A stretch of DNA of 64,000 nucleotides from Colius striatus (Eukaryota > Chordata > Aves > Coliiformes > Coliidae): the NCBI RefSeq assembly GCF_028858725.1, contig NC_084776.1, positions 4,154,001 to 4,218,000 on the forward strand, in the 5' to 3' direction. The notes under the pieces were generated by a model. It saw nothing but the letters and a program-made list of their open reading frames with translations, searched no databases and was not told the origin of the DNA. Below are positions 1-14,800 of this stretch, in pieces. The translations under genes were made by a program, and so were the position numbers. Within the stretch, counting starts at the first letter, position 1. The number at the start of each line of letters is the position of its first letter.

Positions 1-1589
1 CTTTTTCTTGAAGGGCAGAGTAACCAAGTTCATCATCTAGCTGGCCAATCTGTAGAGTAATTTCTGCTTTAATTTGTTTCTCCTACTGTCTTAGGTGCAA
101 AGGACTAAGAAAAGCAAAGGATTTGCCCTGCTACCACCTGTTGTTACCTTCTGCAAAAGCTCTTAATCTAAACAGACACTGGAAGATTCAACATGAATGG
201 GAGAATAAAAAGCTTCCAGAGTACACCACTGCTCAGTTGTTAGGCAGACAGGAAAGAAGGCTTTGGGACCAGCTTTGATCCTTGGTATTGCCAAGATTTC
301 TGGAGTGAGCCCCAGTGCCTTGACTTCCCCATCTACAAGGCACAAGACATGCACTTGTGCCTGTGTGATCCAGCACAGCAAGGGCAGTGAAGTGCTTACA
401 GAGCATGACTGGATGCTGGCTGCAATAGCAGAGGGCAATTAGCAAGCCACGGGGCCAAGCAGGGAGAATATGAACAGAGCTGTTTTTCTGCAAAGGTCTC
501 ACGTATGGAAACACATCAAACTTTCCAAAGCTGGACACCTCCCTGAACTCCTTCACAATGGTTTGGATCCCTGGTCCAAGCCACCATAGGTCATGCAAAT
601 CCTGCATTTCAAGACCCCAGGAATTTCTGACCCACAGCTTGCTGAGGAAGCCTGTGATGCTCAGCCAGGTACTCAAATCCATGTTTCTGTCTCCATACAC
701 ATTTTTAATGCCACTCTCTCCTCTATCCTTCCTCTGCCCAGGGATTTCTTGCTGCAAGTCCTTGCTGAGACATTAAGAGAAGCTAGAACTGAGATGCATT
801 CACAGGACCTGTTGAGCTAGCTTTCAGTCCTCTGCCATCTCAGTGACCACCACTGAGTGATCCCACTGCCTCTCTCCAGATCAGCCTCCTGGCAGAACAC
901 TCACAGGATCAGCCTCCAGTCTCAGCTGGGAAATTACACAGTGTTCAAGCCACCCGGAACTAAATTATTCAAAATATGCCACTGTGCTGGCTTTGAAACC
1001 AAAGCCACTCCCCAGAAAGAAGCCAGGGTAAAGAGAAGCCCCATTATCAGCAGCACTGACAAGGAAAGAGATGCAGCACTGAAAGTGAGGGAGATAATTA
1101 CATGATTAATGAGAGCTCACGGCTGGCAGGAGATGCCCTCCACTATGCCACAGGGCTTAATGCAGAGAGACATGTTTATAGACTGAGCTTTCTCCAGCTC
1201 TGCTTCTTCCTGTTTTATTATTTATAAAAGTGCATTAAGACTAATGGAAAGAAGCTGAGGCACTCTGAAACAGTGGTGGGTTGGGGTTTTTTTAGGTGGA
1301 AATACAATTTTGAATCTTGATCCAGCACTGGGCACCCTCCAGCCTTCGCTGGACAGATGTCCTCAGCCCAGCCTGCCGGGTCACGTACCTCCCATCACCA
1401 GCCCTGCTCTGGTGCTGACTGTCAGCCTATTTCTGAGACTGTGGACAAGATGAAGCCTACAAGAGATCATCTGGTGACAGCCATGACTAAAGCCACCCTA
1501 ACAGTTAGATCCTTTTCTTAAATCTTTACAGTCTTTCCAGATGTGCTTGTCAGCACTGGCCCAGCTATTGTTATATGTACAAATGTCCA

Positions 1590-1700
1590 ATCTCTTGCCT
1601 TCCCTTTGGAATTCATCTAGTTTTTAGTGCTCCACAATCCCCTGAGGCAATGAGTTCTGCAGCCTAATTAAAATAAAACTCACTTTTCATCTGGATGATG
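1590..1700 (+). mobile_element. probable ancient CR1/L3-type LINE fragment
   Basis: The stretch around ctccacaatcccctgaggca and atgagttctgcagcctaatt resembles the 3' region of old CR1/L3 LINEs (a ccacaat..cctg.ggcaatgagttcca.aggctaatta pattern). It is highly diverged and the borders are uncertain. Confidence 0.45.
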
Positions 1701-4700
1701 TAAGGCAATAAATATCAAAAGCTGAGAATAGCAATATCCATACTACCATGACACACTATATTCTCATTTCTTTATGACCACATAATTATTGTTTATGTTT
1801 TTTTAGTCATGTCTTACTGGAGAATCTCAAAATCCTGTATCAATATTAAGTACATCTCAGGGCTTGTGAATTTTGAGGGGATATAATGCATAAGCCACTT
1901 TGTTCAGAGCTGAAATGCTGCACTTATTTGGACTATATAACTCAATAGAGCGCATAGCATGTACAGGCAACCTCACAGCTGGGAGACAGACATGCTCTAA
2001 TCACTATTGCTACAAGGAAAATAAATTTAAAACAAAACCCAAAACCCAGCACACAACAGTCAGAACAGTCACTGCTCCTAAAACTGCCCAGCCATGCAGG
2101 GCTACGACAAGAACTTAACGGGACAAAGCGGGTCTGTTGGCCTAACAGCAGCTCACAGCAAGTGAACAGATGACTGATACTGATTAAGGCATAACTGAAG
2201 GAAGATTGGTCTAATATCAGTCAGAATAGGCTACAAAAATATATGATGTTCAGCTGATGTTATCTGGATGAGAATACAAACTTGGTGCAGACTAAGACAA
2301 GATGGCTGGTATCACTGATTTCTGCATGGCATCTGCCATCGACAGCCCTGTGTTTGAAGACTTACTGTGACACAAACTCAGGCTGTCACCCATTCAACAT
2401 GCTAAAGTCTGGCTTTTTGACAGGTCTCAAAAATAAAACTATGCTAAAAGAGGTTCCATCACAGAGGTGCCACTAATAGGGTCCCACGAGAATTTGTTCT
2501 TGCCCCCACAGAGCTATCATTAGTGGCTTAGGAGAAAGCATAAATCTGCATCATGTCACAGATGGGCTAAAGGAGCAAGTTACTAAGCATGAGCTGGGTC
2601 TTTGGAGAAGCTGCATGCTTGCAAACAATACATATTACAATAAAAACAAATAGAAAGCCATATGGCCAAGAGCCAAGAATGCCAGCCAGCTGACAGGATG
2701 AGGAATGCCATCTTCAGCAGCAGCCACTCTGGGGAAAAAAATCCCTTTTTATTATAGTGAGTGCTCTCAAGGTAGCACTGCCTTCAGAAGGGGAAATGTG
2801 ACCTGCAGGTCTGTAAATAAGGTGACATGACCTCTGCATTTGGCACTCTGTTACTGGTATAGTCTGACCATAGGCTCAATCCATTAGTTATGAAAGGGAA
2901 GGTTAAGCAATTACTTTATCACTCTCCAGACAAACCACAAAGGGAACAGAAATTTGTCAGGAGAGGACTCTCCACTATGTCAAAGGTATAATCACATATA
3001 GGAGTTAAAGGTCACAGCTCAGCAAACTTAGCTTAGAATAAATTGATTATTTTTACTATTAGCAAGTGAAATGTCTCACTAACTTCACCAGATCTTCTAC
3101 AATTGAATTGCAAGTTTTCCAGGAGATGAGGTATGGCAGAGATCAAGCAGAACACCACTCAGAAAACATTCTGCCCTTCATTGTGGAAGACTAGATGATC
3201 CCAACAGTTCTCATTTGACTGCAAGTTATTAGAGCTCAGAAAAACTTAAGTCAAATAGATGCATTTAAAGCCCTAACTAACAACTGTTATAACATGTATA
3301 GAACCAGAATGACCCAGCTATACTGGCATTCAAACCATGCTTCTGGTTAGAACAACAACCACAGAGCAAAACTCCTATTACATAGACTGGGAAACATATT
3401 TAACTCATACTGGTTTTACATCTGGCTTTGCTCAATCATGGAGACCAGAAGCTACCAAAGAAACTCTTTGCTTTCTGAGCTAAACCAGAATAGTAGACAA
3501 CATGAGCCTTGTGAAGAGGAGACAGTGGCATTGTGTGATTCCCTGTGATGCCTTGTAGGCACCTGGCCTTACCCTGCATCAGCATAATCATCTCAGAAGT
3601 ACTCCAGACAGACTGGTTCCAAACACAGCCTCGAGCTGGGAGTATTAATTATTACTTTAACCTCTGTCATTTAAACACTTGAGAGCAAGCAAACCTGGCT
3701 TGAATTTTTCCAGGGTGATCACATGGGTTGCAACTGCAGTAAGGAGCCAGACTGCTGGAAGCTGTGGAGGTTCACATTGTCTCTTCAGAGATATATCCAA
3801 ATCAGTTCTGGATAACACCCAGACTGCAGGTTCCCTGCATGGAGGACCCCAAGGGCAAGGTCTGCAGTGTTTGCACTTATTCAGTGTAAGCTGTGTCAAA
3901 TACACCTTGGTTTAAAGGTAAAAGAGAATCTGCAAGACCACAAATCAGAAAAATTAAGTTGAACTTTTGCTTTCTTACATGCCCTTAACTGGAATATGAG
4001 GGACAAAAGCAAGGCACCGTGTTTTGTAGGTTAGAGTTGTCTTTGCCACAGTTTTCAAACAGACACAAAATGTGTCTGAGTTGTAAAGCAAATAATGACT
4101 TTTATAAAGACTCCACAACAGGAATGCAACTAACTTCATAAGAAATGTCCATGCAGGTTCCCAGCCCAAACCCTGCAGCTGGGGCAGAGCAGTTCTCCCT
4201 GTAGGTGACAAAATGCAGAGCTGGCCTGGGGCTAGCTGTGCCCTGCAAGGTGTAATGCCTCTGTGGGGCACAAACACACTGAATAGGAAATCCTTTTCAC
4301 ACACTCACCAGCCTGACAACAAACTACCATTGCACGGTTTGAAATTCCTCTTATAGACAGTTATCAGGGGAAAGGCTCCTTCTCACAGCACTGACAAGCC
4401 CTCACAGATCCCTGCTTACCCCCAGGTTAACTGAACATACATAGGCATTTCTGGAAAAGTCACTGCTATTGACAACCTCTCCTGTCACAGCAGTGTCTCT
4501 GCTGGCACAGATGAGGCAGACAAGTCTTCTTATTCAAAACAGGGCTTTGGCCTGATATCGTCTGCAAAAAGTGGCAATAGGTGATACCAGCACAAGAAAG
4601 TCAGGAGCAGTTGAACTGTTTCTGTTCTGTATATGGATAAATGCCCAATGATTCCTCTCTATCACACGATGACAATGCACTTTCTGTCCCAGCAGTAACT

Positions 4701-5860
4701 GTGGAGAATGCTACCCAGCAGCTGCTCCTTAGATGGTCTGGAATCAGCAGGTCAAGGCAACTTTCAACCAAAAGGTTTTAAAAGCCAGTACTAATACTGA
4801 TTTTCTACAAGTGTGGAAACACTGAGGGAACATCAAGATCTCTTCTTACCTTTTTTTCCAGCTTTGAATCAGCAATGCAGCCCTTGCAACCATGGCTCAA
4901 ACTCCTGTGCAAACATGGTGACACGTACCCACACTGCTCCCAAAACTGCCTCTCCCTGCCTGAGCCATATCAAGGGCTCCTTGCTGCCTCAGGAGACAGC
5001 AGCAGATCCTTTCACAGCCTCCCACACAACAGAGTGCTTGTCCTGTCAGTCAAATCTGCACTCACACACAGAGCCCTTCTCCTTGCCTGCCTCCACCTCA
5101 TTCCTGCCTCCTTTACTGAACTAAGCAGATTTCTTGTGTGTACAGGGCTCACACATGCTTTACACAGCACCTGCTTCCCCTGACAAGCCTGTGCACTCTT
5201 CCCAAGCTCTAATATTCCCCTTTACTTGACCAGCCTGGCTTGAATGCAGTTGAACCATTCAAAGCTGAAGACCCCCCAGAGGTACCCACAGACAAGCAGA
5301 CCTCCCACTTAGTTTTTCCCATCACACTTCAGCAGAGACCTGCCCTTTCAATAGGATGGGGTGATGTCTGCTCTCTGCCAGCATGGGTGGGAGCTGTAGG
5401 GGACCAGGTGCACAGCAGAGGCCTGTGGTCTGTATTTGCCCATGTCTGCAATACAAGCACAGGCTCATGGCTGAGCTGAGACTTAGAAACAACAAGCCCT
5501 GGCTGCTGCAATTCACAAACTCTATTTCCTCAGTACACTCAAACCACACATTCAAGTGCAGAGATGGCTTTCCAAAACTATACAACCCCAATGCAGTTAA
5601 TTACAAGAAGGAAGCAAAGAAGGCACAAGCAACGACTATAATTAGAGAGCCAGCATAATTAACAGAATGCATGTTATGCTCCTCAGGAATGAGGAAATCA
5701 AAACAACCTCCCAAAGAGCCACCTGAGAGCTGTAACCACTGCTAACAAAGGATATGCAAGCCAGGAAGGACAGGCAGAAAGATCAGACTGAAAAAGAAGG
5801 TTAGAAAATAGCAGTACTCTTCCTAGTCACACATCATACTGTATCTCTGAGAAGTGGGAA

Positions 5861-5874
5861 GGGGGGGGGGGGGG
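5861..5874 (+). repeat. poly-G tract (14 G)
   Basis: Fourteen consecutive G preceded by gtgggaa. A simple homopolymer in RHBDL3 intron 2, prone to length variation and assembly error. Confidence 0.95.
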
Positions 5875-8800
5875 AGATAAAAATCTTCTCACCTGCAGGG
5901 TAACCTAGCATGACAAATCCACCAAAACAATCCCTCCGGGCTTCCACTGGGGATTAATTACCCATCAAGTGGAGCCAGCTTCTAGCAGAGCATCCTCACA
6001 GAGCACACTGCAGACTGCTGTGCTTGGGATGGTTACAGAGAAGGGAGTGCAAAGACACAAAAGGAGAACTGCAGAAGGGGCAGGAGGAGAGGGCAGCCCA
6101 GACTGTCTGAGAGGAAGCCCCGATGAATGGAGAAAGGCAAGCAGGGAGGAGAATGAGCAAGAGGTGATGAATGATAGGGAGGGCATGGAAGTTTTACACA
6201 GGGCAGAAAGCACAGGCAGACCTGAATGGGGAAGACTGAAAGATGCTGCTTGAATGGAAGGGGAAAGAGGGAGGAGAAATGAGGCAGAGAGTGAGCTGAG
6301 CAGCACAAAGTGAAACAGTGCAGGCAGAATAGCTTCCCACATGGACTTGACAGGGCCTTAGAGAGAGAGACACACACATAACACAGCATGGACTTTAATC
6401 CAGGAGCAGAAAAGCTGCCTGGAGCAGACAGGGCTACCATGGTCCATCCCTGTATAATGCCTCCAACAGTGGGGACTTTTTTTGCTCCCGGTCAAATTCT
6501 CATGAACCCAAAGCAACTCAAACAGCAGCTACCAAAGGCCAGAGAGCCCCCATCAAAGCCAGCAACATGGAACTGCTGATGGGATAAAGCACCAAGGCAA
6601 ATATAAGCAGCAGCCCGAGGGATGCAGGCGGAACACTACCCCAAAGGTGAGGCAAGATACAGTTTAGATGTATGATAGAAACACAGTTTATCACCAGTAT
6701 TTCTGCAGGGCTTTAATTTCTAAAGCCAGGGTAATATCTTTTTCAAAACAAAAGTTTTCCAAGTAAAACTTGGAGATTTCAGCCATGCCAAGACTTCCAG
6801 TGAATTTGCCTTGGCTTTGCACAGTGACTGTTCACAAGAAGCTCTCTCACATTCTTCCAGGCCAAAACACTGGACATCACCATGTAAAAAAATATTTCAT
6901 TAGAAAATTGCCATTTATGTTTCTGTTCAGAGTGGCCACATGGTTTGACTCAAGTCAAATTGAATATTTTGCTCAAAAGGGAAAAAAAAAAAGCCTTGTT
7001 CCCCTCTTTCATGGAATTGCAAACAAAACTCTACATTTAGTTGTTCACCCACCCTCCAGGCTCTTCACAGCTGGGGAAGACAGAGCACTTAGAAAGGACA
7101 TATCTCACTACTTGAACCTCTGCTGAGAACTGCATGCACGTCCATCACTTCTGGGCATGCAGGTTGAGGTAGGCCCAGCTATCAGTTATTCTCCTAGGTC
7201 TATCAGCCACCTCCTACATGATCCTGTGCCAAATCTAATTTTCCCAAATGCAAAGCAAAAGCTACAGTGATTCACTCTAAAAGGAACAGCATAATGCCTT
7301 AAATCATAGCACTTTACGTCATGCTCTGAATGTCTTTTGTGTTTGTCAGGAACAACCATTTAAGAGATAATTCAGTGTCTGGAGCTCATATTTTGTTTGC
7401 TCATAAACAGACCCCTGTGTCACACAAGCCAAAATGAGAGGTCATAGAAACCCAGTAGAAGGTAGGACACAGCCCTTAAAAACAAACACAATGGAAAGGA
7501 AAACAAATTTAAATCTAAGGCTTGACCCTACTTTGCCTTTTCAACACATCAGGGAAGTCAAACATACAAACTGGCTTTTAAGGTGGTGCTAGAGGAACCA
7601 TGAGAGGCCCATCTGTGCCTCGAGACCCTGCCTCTGCCCCTTCCTTTTTTGATGTTTCTTGCATCAAGCAAACATAACAACAGCAATGCAGTGTATTTCA
7701 GGAAAAAAATGTGAACATCCTGGAGTCTGAGCACAGGCAGCAACTTACCTAAGGAAAGATGTGAGGATTTCTCCCCTCCACCTTCCCACCTCCCTAAAGA
7801 AACTGCAAAGGAATTCCTGAGAAATCTGGGCTGAATCATCAATCCCTCTCAGAGAAGTAAAAAAAATTAGGACAGATTTGGGATTGCAATCAGGTCTCTA
7901 GCACACAGTGGATTTTGAAAAGATAATTTGTTCTCTTTATGAGTCACAGTGGTACCACCTCATGGAAAGTTCCACTTTATGAACTGGGAACCCAAGAGAG
8001 AGAGGTGAAATAAATCACTCAAAGATACAAGAAGCTGAAAGTATTACTGTTGTTGAGATGAGCTGCCTGTGCTCCAGCCACTTCCATGAAACACTCCTGT
8101 ATTGACACCTAATAGCTGACTAGTGAAAATTGGAAATTGCCAAATATTAGAGGGAGGATTATTAAGGAGGGGTTAAGAGTAAAGATCAGAGCACCTCCAG
8201 AAAGTACACTAAACTTGGTGATATCCACAGCAAGAGGAAAAGGTGTCCAAGTGTGTCTCGTGGAAGCAGCAGAGAGGTGAGAGCTGCATGTGGGCTTGTG
8301 CAGGCATCCACACACCAGCAGTGGCAGAGGGACTGTGAGGGTCTCCAGAAAGGCTGCTCTGCCACAGCTGACAAGCTTGAACATGGAAACTTCACAGGCT
8401 GGAGCCCCTTGAAGAACCATTACTGCAAATCAACAAGCGTCTTGCTTTTCCATCTGCCAGCTTGGGCACAGGCAGATCACGTTACATGTGGCACTGGGGG
8501 GAAGGGAAAGAGAATATGAATAATTCTCAATTCAGAGACAGGAGTGTGAGCTGTGCAGCTGCTGCAGCGTGAGTGAGCCCTAACAGCATTAGCTATTGCT
8601 TTGGGTCAAGAGATCACACCATTTCAGCCTGCTTCATCCCAGCTGCTTTCCTCTCCCTTTAGTGCCTCCCTGCAGGAACAGCTAGCTCTCTGGAAGAAAT
8701 CCAAACACAGGGAGAGGTTACACATGTGCCTAAGGGAAGTGACAACACAAGGCAGGTCACTGCTTAGTCTAAAAGCATTCAAGCAGGGCCAACACCTACT

Positions 8801-11800
8801 AAAAATACAAGCTTAAATGCACACTATACAGCAGGATGGACTCAGATGGGACAGCCAGGAGTTCAGGCATACTTGGGGTTCCTTAAGTCTGCATCTCTGG
8901 GAAACTGGCAGTCATGACAACTGAATCAGACTTGTGCTGCCAGGGGCTGGCAGCTGACAAGTAGTTCTCCTTCCAAGAAGGGCCTGTTGTAGCACCCATG
9001 CTGTTAGGGACCAAAACTGTCACCCCCTCCCCATCCTACACCCAGTTTGGGAACTCTTTTCTGCTCCCCATATCTAAATATGCCCTGTCAGACAACCAAG
9101 GCAAAGCCATTACCACAGGCTGATGAATCTTCTTATGCAGATGAACTCAGGGTAACTGGGACAGTTACAAAGAGTTCCTAACAATGTTTGCCTTTGTGCA
9201 TACCAGTGGTAAATATAGGCTGAGCTGCTTTCTAAGGATGGAGGTGAGGGACAGCAAGGGACAGCATCTCAGCTTCTGAGAGGGATGACAAGGAAGTAAA
9301 CACTGTTTGAATGCAAGGATGCTGTCAGCAGTGTGGAGCTGATGAGCAAGGAAGGATGCAGATGCTGCAAATAAAAGTAAGGGTTGAAAAGTCCCAGCAC
9401 TATTCAGGGAAGCACAGCCACTGTAGCAGGTCCCTGGAGCTGCCCCCCACATCACAACCTTCATTCCGTGGGCAGAAAAATTCCACAGCACCCATCCAGA
9501 TAAGGATCTCAGCCGAAAGGATTGACACCCAAGAGGAGCTCTCACCAGAGCCAAGACTGGTCATATCACAAACACCCCAGCTAGAGCCATTGCTGTCAGT
9601 CTCCAAGATGAAAGCACACAGTGGCTGGCTCAGGCTCAGTTGCTCCTGCACTGACAGCTTTGCCTCTTGGTTATCTCAGCACGCTTCAGCCCTATGAATC
9701 TCATATATATGCTCCACTTTTGTAGTAGCCCTTCAGGGCCCATACAGCAGCCGTGGAAGAAGCCCAAACAAAAAGCAATCGCCCCCTGAAATCCTGTCAT
9801 GCAAACAAGGCTCTTCCCACCCATCACCACAAGGACTGAATGGAGAGGGACTGAACACCCCCCGCCCACCCCTGCCTGGTGGTCTTTTTGTCTTGTGACC
9901 TTCCCCACACAAACACAACCCCATAACAATCAGACAGGCAACATAATGCGCCAGCGCCGGCTTTCCCAGCCCTTCAAGGCAAGCTGGGGAGGAAAGGGGG
10001 GAGAGCTGGGGAGGGCTGAAAGGGTCTGGGGATGAAGAACAGATAGGACAGGCAAGGAAATACCAAGCTGTGTTTTAATTTCTACTTGTATAGTCCCACG
10101 AGCCAGGATAAAAATAGTTTTAATGAAAGAAATAAAGGAAATGTTATCTCAAATGGCTTGAAGGGCCATGGGAATACCAACCAGGGGGATTTTCATACAG
10201 AAAGAATAAGAATCCAACAATGCTTCTAAATCCTGTGAATGTCTCCTCCAAGAAGCCCACGAAATGGAACTGTCTGTCTTTGGAATTTCAAGTCTGAGAC
10301 AGATTAGATGTAAAAGTTTTCAGTGTTCCTTTAGACTCAGAGAAGGCTTTTTTCAACAGCTGTAGCTGCAGGCAGCATCAACATACATGGAACCCTCCCA
10401 CCAACGTGATAACTTGAAAGCACAAAGTTCCTGCCAATCTGTCCTAACTATGGAAAAGAGTCATCACCTGTGCTGACAGAGTAAATATGCCTCCAGGTCT
10501 TAGATTGTCCTTGCAAGGTAACAGATACCCTTTGGCTGCTGCAGGACATACATCACCATTGGGAGAGACCAACAACGGTCTCCAAGGTCTTGTTAGGAGC
10601 AAAGCCGGAGACCAACAAGGGGAAACTCCTACCTTCTGAAATGCCAAATTCCTCATGCATGTGCGCAAAGAAATACAGACTCCACAGGAAAGCAAAACAA
10701 CGCAAAAAGAAACATCATCTCTCAGGGCCTGGATTCAGTGAGCTTAGCAGAGCCTTTGGCTATGCTTCAGGGCACTGGAGATAGACACTAAGTACCTTTC
10801 CCAGGAAAGGATTCCAGGCTTTTGCCAAAAGTGAAGATCTGAATGAAATCCTGGCAGCTGAGGCAGCAACAGAAAGCCAAGCTACAGGAAAGCACTTGTG
10901 TGATTTACAGGCACATGAGCCACCTAGGGAGCATGATGCAGTAAGAAATGACATCTCAGCTCCTACTGCACCGCTCCCCACAATGCTTGTTGTGGTCCAC
11001 ATCCTCGATGAACACACTGAGACTGTATGCTGGAAACCACACGATGAGCCAGGTATGAAATCAGCTCCATAGGATGGTGCAGCTGATGTGAAGAGCAAGA
11101 AAGCCTTGGGAAAAGCCACATGCAACAGCTGGGTGCAGGAGGCCTCTCCACAGCTGGCCCAGGTGAGGGGGCAAAGAGCCGCAACTGACTCCTGCCTATG
11201 TCCTGACACGAACTGGAGTAACTGGAAGAGCAGCAGCACTGAGCCCACACACAACTGGGGAACTTCCCACAGTCTCCTGTCAATCTAGCCCAGCCTTAAT
11301 CCTCTGTGGAAAGATCACATCAGCACTGTACTAAGAGGCAATCTTTCAAGGCAGATGCTAACAATTAACAATAGCAAAGATAAAGGAAGGGACAGATGGA
11401 GGACAGATACCACCAGGTTCTGCTCATCACACTGAGTGACCTGGAGGAGCTGGACAGGAGATACATGGGGCCTGTTCAGCCCTGCAATAAAGTACTACAC
11501 ATAAGCATAACAGCAAAACTATTGCACTCCCAGAGACTGATGTAAGCCAGTGACAGAGTCTGTCTTGCTGCTTGTTGTCACTAGAAAGGAGGTGCCCATG
11601 GCCCAGCTGTGAAGCTGCTTCAGGCTCTGCAGTATTTCTGTCTGATGGAGGGGAAACTCGAGTTTTGATTTATCTCATATTCCACACACAAAGATTTCAG
11701 CAGAATCCCTCTTCAGAAATAAGGCTACTCAAGCAATAGCAGGATCAGCACAGTTACTGTGTTGTAAGCTAGCAAAACCATTGTGTCAACTGGAAGCAGG

Positions 11801-14800
11801 CTGTCAGCATCTTCACCTATCAACCAAGGGAGGGAACAGAGCTAGAAAAGCAAGCCAGGCCACTTTCCATGGCTGTCACACTCTTCCTTAGTGTTTTTAT
11901 GCTAGAAAATCTCACTGCATAGCTAAACATTTGTTGTAGCAAGTATGGAAGTACAACAGGCTGGGTTGCTTAGCTGCCATTAATTCCTGTCCTGTTGCAT
12001 AAAATAATTAATTTTACTTTACATTAGTTTTTATTGTGGTAATAAAAATGATATGGCCATTTTAATTGACCTGCACTGCTTGCTCCAATCCTCTACAGAG
12101 TTTGGAGACAGCTAAATAAAAACTATTTCAGGAACTGCCAGCTGGTGCCACCAGAAGCAGCAGGTCCTGGTGAACTGCTTCTCCATTCACTCTTCTCTTC
12201 CCAGTCCCTGTGGACCAGGTCTCAGATGAGCTGAAATGAGAATCTCTCCTACACCAAGGAAATAATGACAGTCTAAATAACTTTGGTCTGTGGCAGGGGG
12301 CTTATGGGGAAGAGGGGAAATTTCTTGAGGTCTTTTTCAGCCATTCTTACCATTCATTCACCCCTGAGCCACAAGATCTGGCTGCTGTGTACAGAGCTGT
12401 GTGCTGCAGACCAGCCAAGCCACACAGGCCAGAGCTCCTGACAAAGAGCTGGTGGTGAGGGGAGAGCTGACCAAAGCATCAGCACAACGCTGCTGTCTGC
12501 AGCCCCAAAGAACAACACCCACAGGTAGCAAATACCTTCAGCTGCCACCACATTCACCCACTTGAGATAACACTCCCAAGAACCCTGGGCACTATTTAAG
12601 AGACAAAGCCTCCAGAAGAGCAGCTGGGGTTTGCCTGCATACTTGCCTGATGTCCTTGAAGCAAACACAGTGGGAAAGACGGGCCTTATACTAACCCACA
12701 GCAGACTGCAAATCCCTTCCATCACGACTAGCTAGCTTCAGAGGCAAGACATCATGGCCAAGCACCTCTACCTGCCTCTAAGGGATTTTTTTGCAAACAT
12801 CATAGTGTGGGAAGAAGCACCATGAAGGTGCCACCTGCACCCCACTCTGGTACTTCACCTGGTTCTATTCCTGCTGCCCACACAGCACATCTGACTCTTC
12901 CGATTCTGCATCAGATACAAACCAAACCATGGTGATTTCCTCAAGCTGCAAGAAGGGGACACTGTTCAGTCTGACCCTGGCATACATTCCCATGAGAACA
13001 GATCAGAGATGGATGCAGTACCCACAGAGATGGATGTTATTACACTAGTGACAGACTTTCCATAGCCAGACTCCACCCCATTGAAATCACCAGCTGTAGC
13101 CAAGATAGATGCTAGCAAAGGATTTTTCCCCTGACATGAGTGATGCTGGTTGTCAGCAAGGCTTGGAGCCAGCACTTTACCTTAGAAAACAAACCCCAAA
13201 CATAGAGGCCTCAGGGAAAAAAGATCATATGAGCCTACATATGCCTTTCTCCTTGACACAACTTCATGGTGCATATCATAATATTCTCCCTGCATATTTG
13301 CTACTGCTCCTTCAGCCCAGACTTGCATAATGATAAAGAGCTGAAGTGTTTGTCTCACAGTGCTAAAGGCAAAAGCAAGAAGCACCAGTGTTTCCAGAGT
13401 ACAGCCTCTCAATATCTGTGGGATCATCACAATCTCATGTGCTTGAACAATGGAATTTATCACATGAACACTCTGCCAAGGATGGGGCACACATTGTGGG
13501 AGCTTCCTTTAATAAACCCTCAGCCAAAGAAATTACATATTTCTATGTCTGCCTAAAGAAACACCACAAAATTAAAATCAAGGGAAGCCTTTACCCTTCT
13601 GAAATCATTAATGAAATTAGCATGAGGGCCAAAGGAAGTAAAGGGGCCCCTCAGAGGGGCCAGAATTTCAACTTGTGTTTAAAACCCCACAGTGGCAGAT
13701 TTTTATGATCTACCAAATCCTTTTATTCCTCTACATCCCTCCATGAAAGTCTAATAATGAAAAATTACATACTGAAACTTGGCTTTTCCTGAAAAATAGT
13801 ATCTGAACAGATCTCCAAAGACATATTTCTGTGGCTGCAGTGAATTTGGACAGCAATGGTTTGTTTTCAGGTATCGTTGCATTTCACATTTTCACTGCTT
13901 GGAATAACATTTGATACAGAGGAAGTGTGAGGGATACCCACAGACAAAATACAGCCAAACCCTCTGAAACCACAGGGCCTCTCTATTTGTATTGCTTTTG
14001 TAACAAATATAGCCAGAGCCACGGAATGCCAAGTAAGAGATCCTCAGGCAACTTAAAAAATCAAGCAAACTATTGCCACACAACATTAAATGCATTCATT
14101 TTCATGAGCATCAAATTCCACCTGTTAACAGATAAGCCATCCTCTGCAGCTATCAATTTACATATCCAGCCTGCAAGCTGCTGAGGGGCCAGTGGACACA
14201 AAATACATGAATACATTAACTCTGAAAAAGGAAACTAGTGCCCATCCTAATTCAACCTCATGATCACATTTTCTTTCTGAGCAGCAGCAGAGGCCATGCC
14301 TGACAGCCATACACACCATCAGGGCACCCCAGATGCAAGAAAGCACTGACTCCTCTACTTAGAGACTATAACTGTGATGCACACAGTGTTCACAAATGAA
14401 TTGCATTCCAGCCCCATGCAAAGAGGGAATTACTTGGAGTTACATTTTCACTAAGTCAGTAAAACTCATGCTATTGTACACAGACTAAACTCAAAGGCCT
14501 GATTCTCACTGCAAGGCAGTTTATCTGAACATATATTAAAACTCTGGAACAAGTTTTCAGCCCTTTTGCCAAGACAGATAGTATTACCAGCTTTAATGTA
14601 ACAGCACTTTTGATCTTGCAACACCTAGAGTGGTGCTGGTACATCTATTATTTCTCCTGGAACAGAGCTGTGCTCTGATATCACACCTACAGTTCAGTCT
14701 TTCTGCACATAGGTGTCTAGAAGCAGATGTAATAGAGAGCTTCTCAGCAGCATGTACCCCTCCTATCATCCCAGGGAGGTGAATGACCCTCTCCAGCGCA

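Noticed and set aside
6033-6440. Overlapping leucine/serine/proline-rich frames that look like signal peptides or membrane segments
   Set aside because: Purine-rich plus-strand sequence read in reverse yields L/S/P/F codons in all frames, so the hydrophobicity is compositional.
10760-11254. 164-codon minus-strand open frame in RHBDL3 intron 2
   Set aside because: It has no similarity to RHBDL3 or any family I know, its serine/cysteine-rich composition is typical of chance frames, and it has no splice context.
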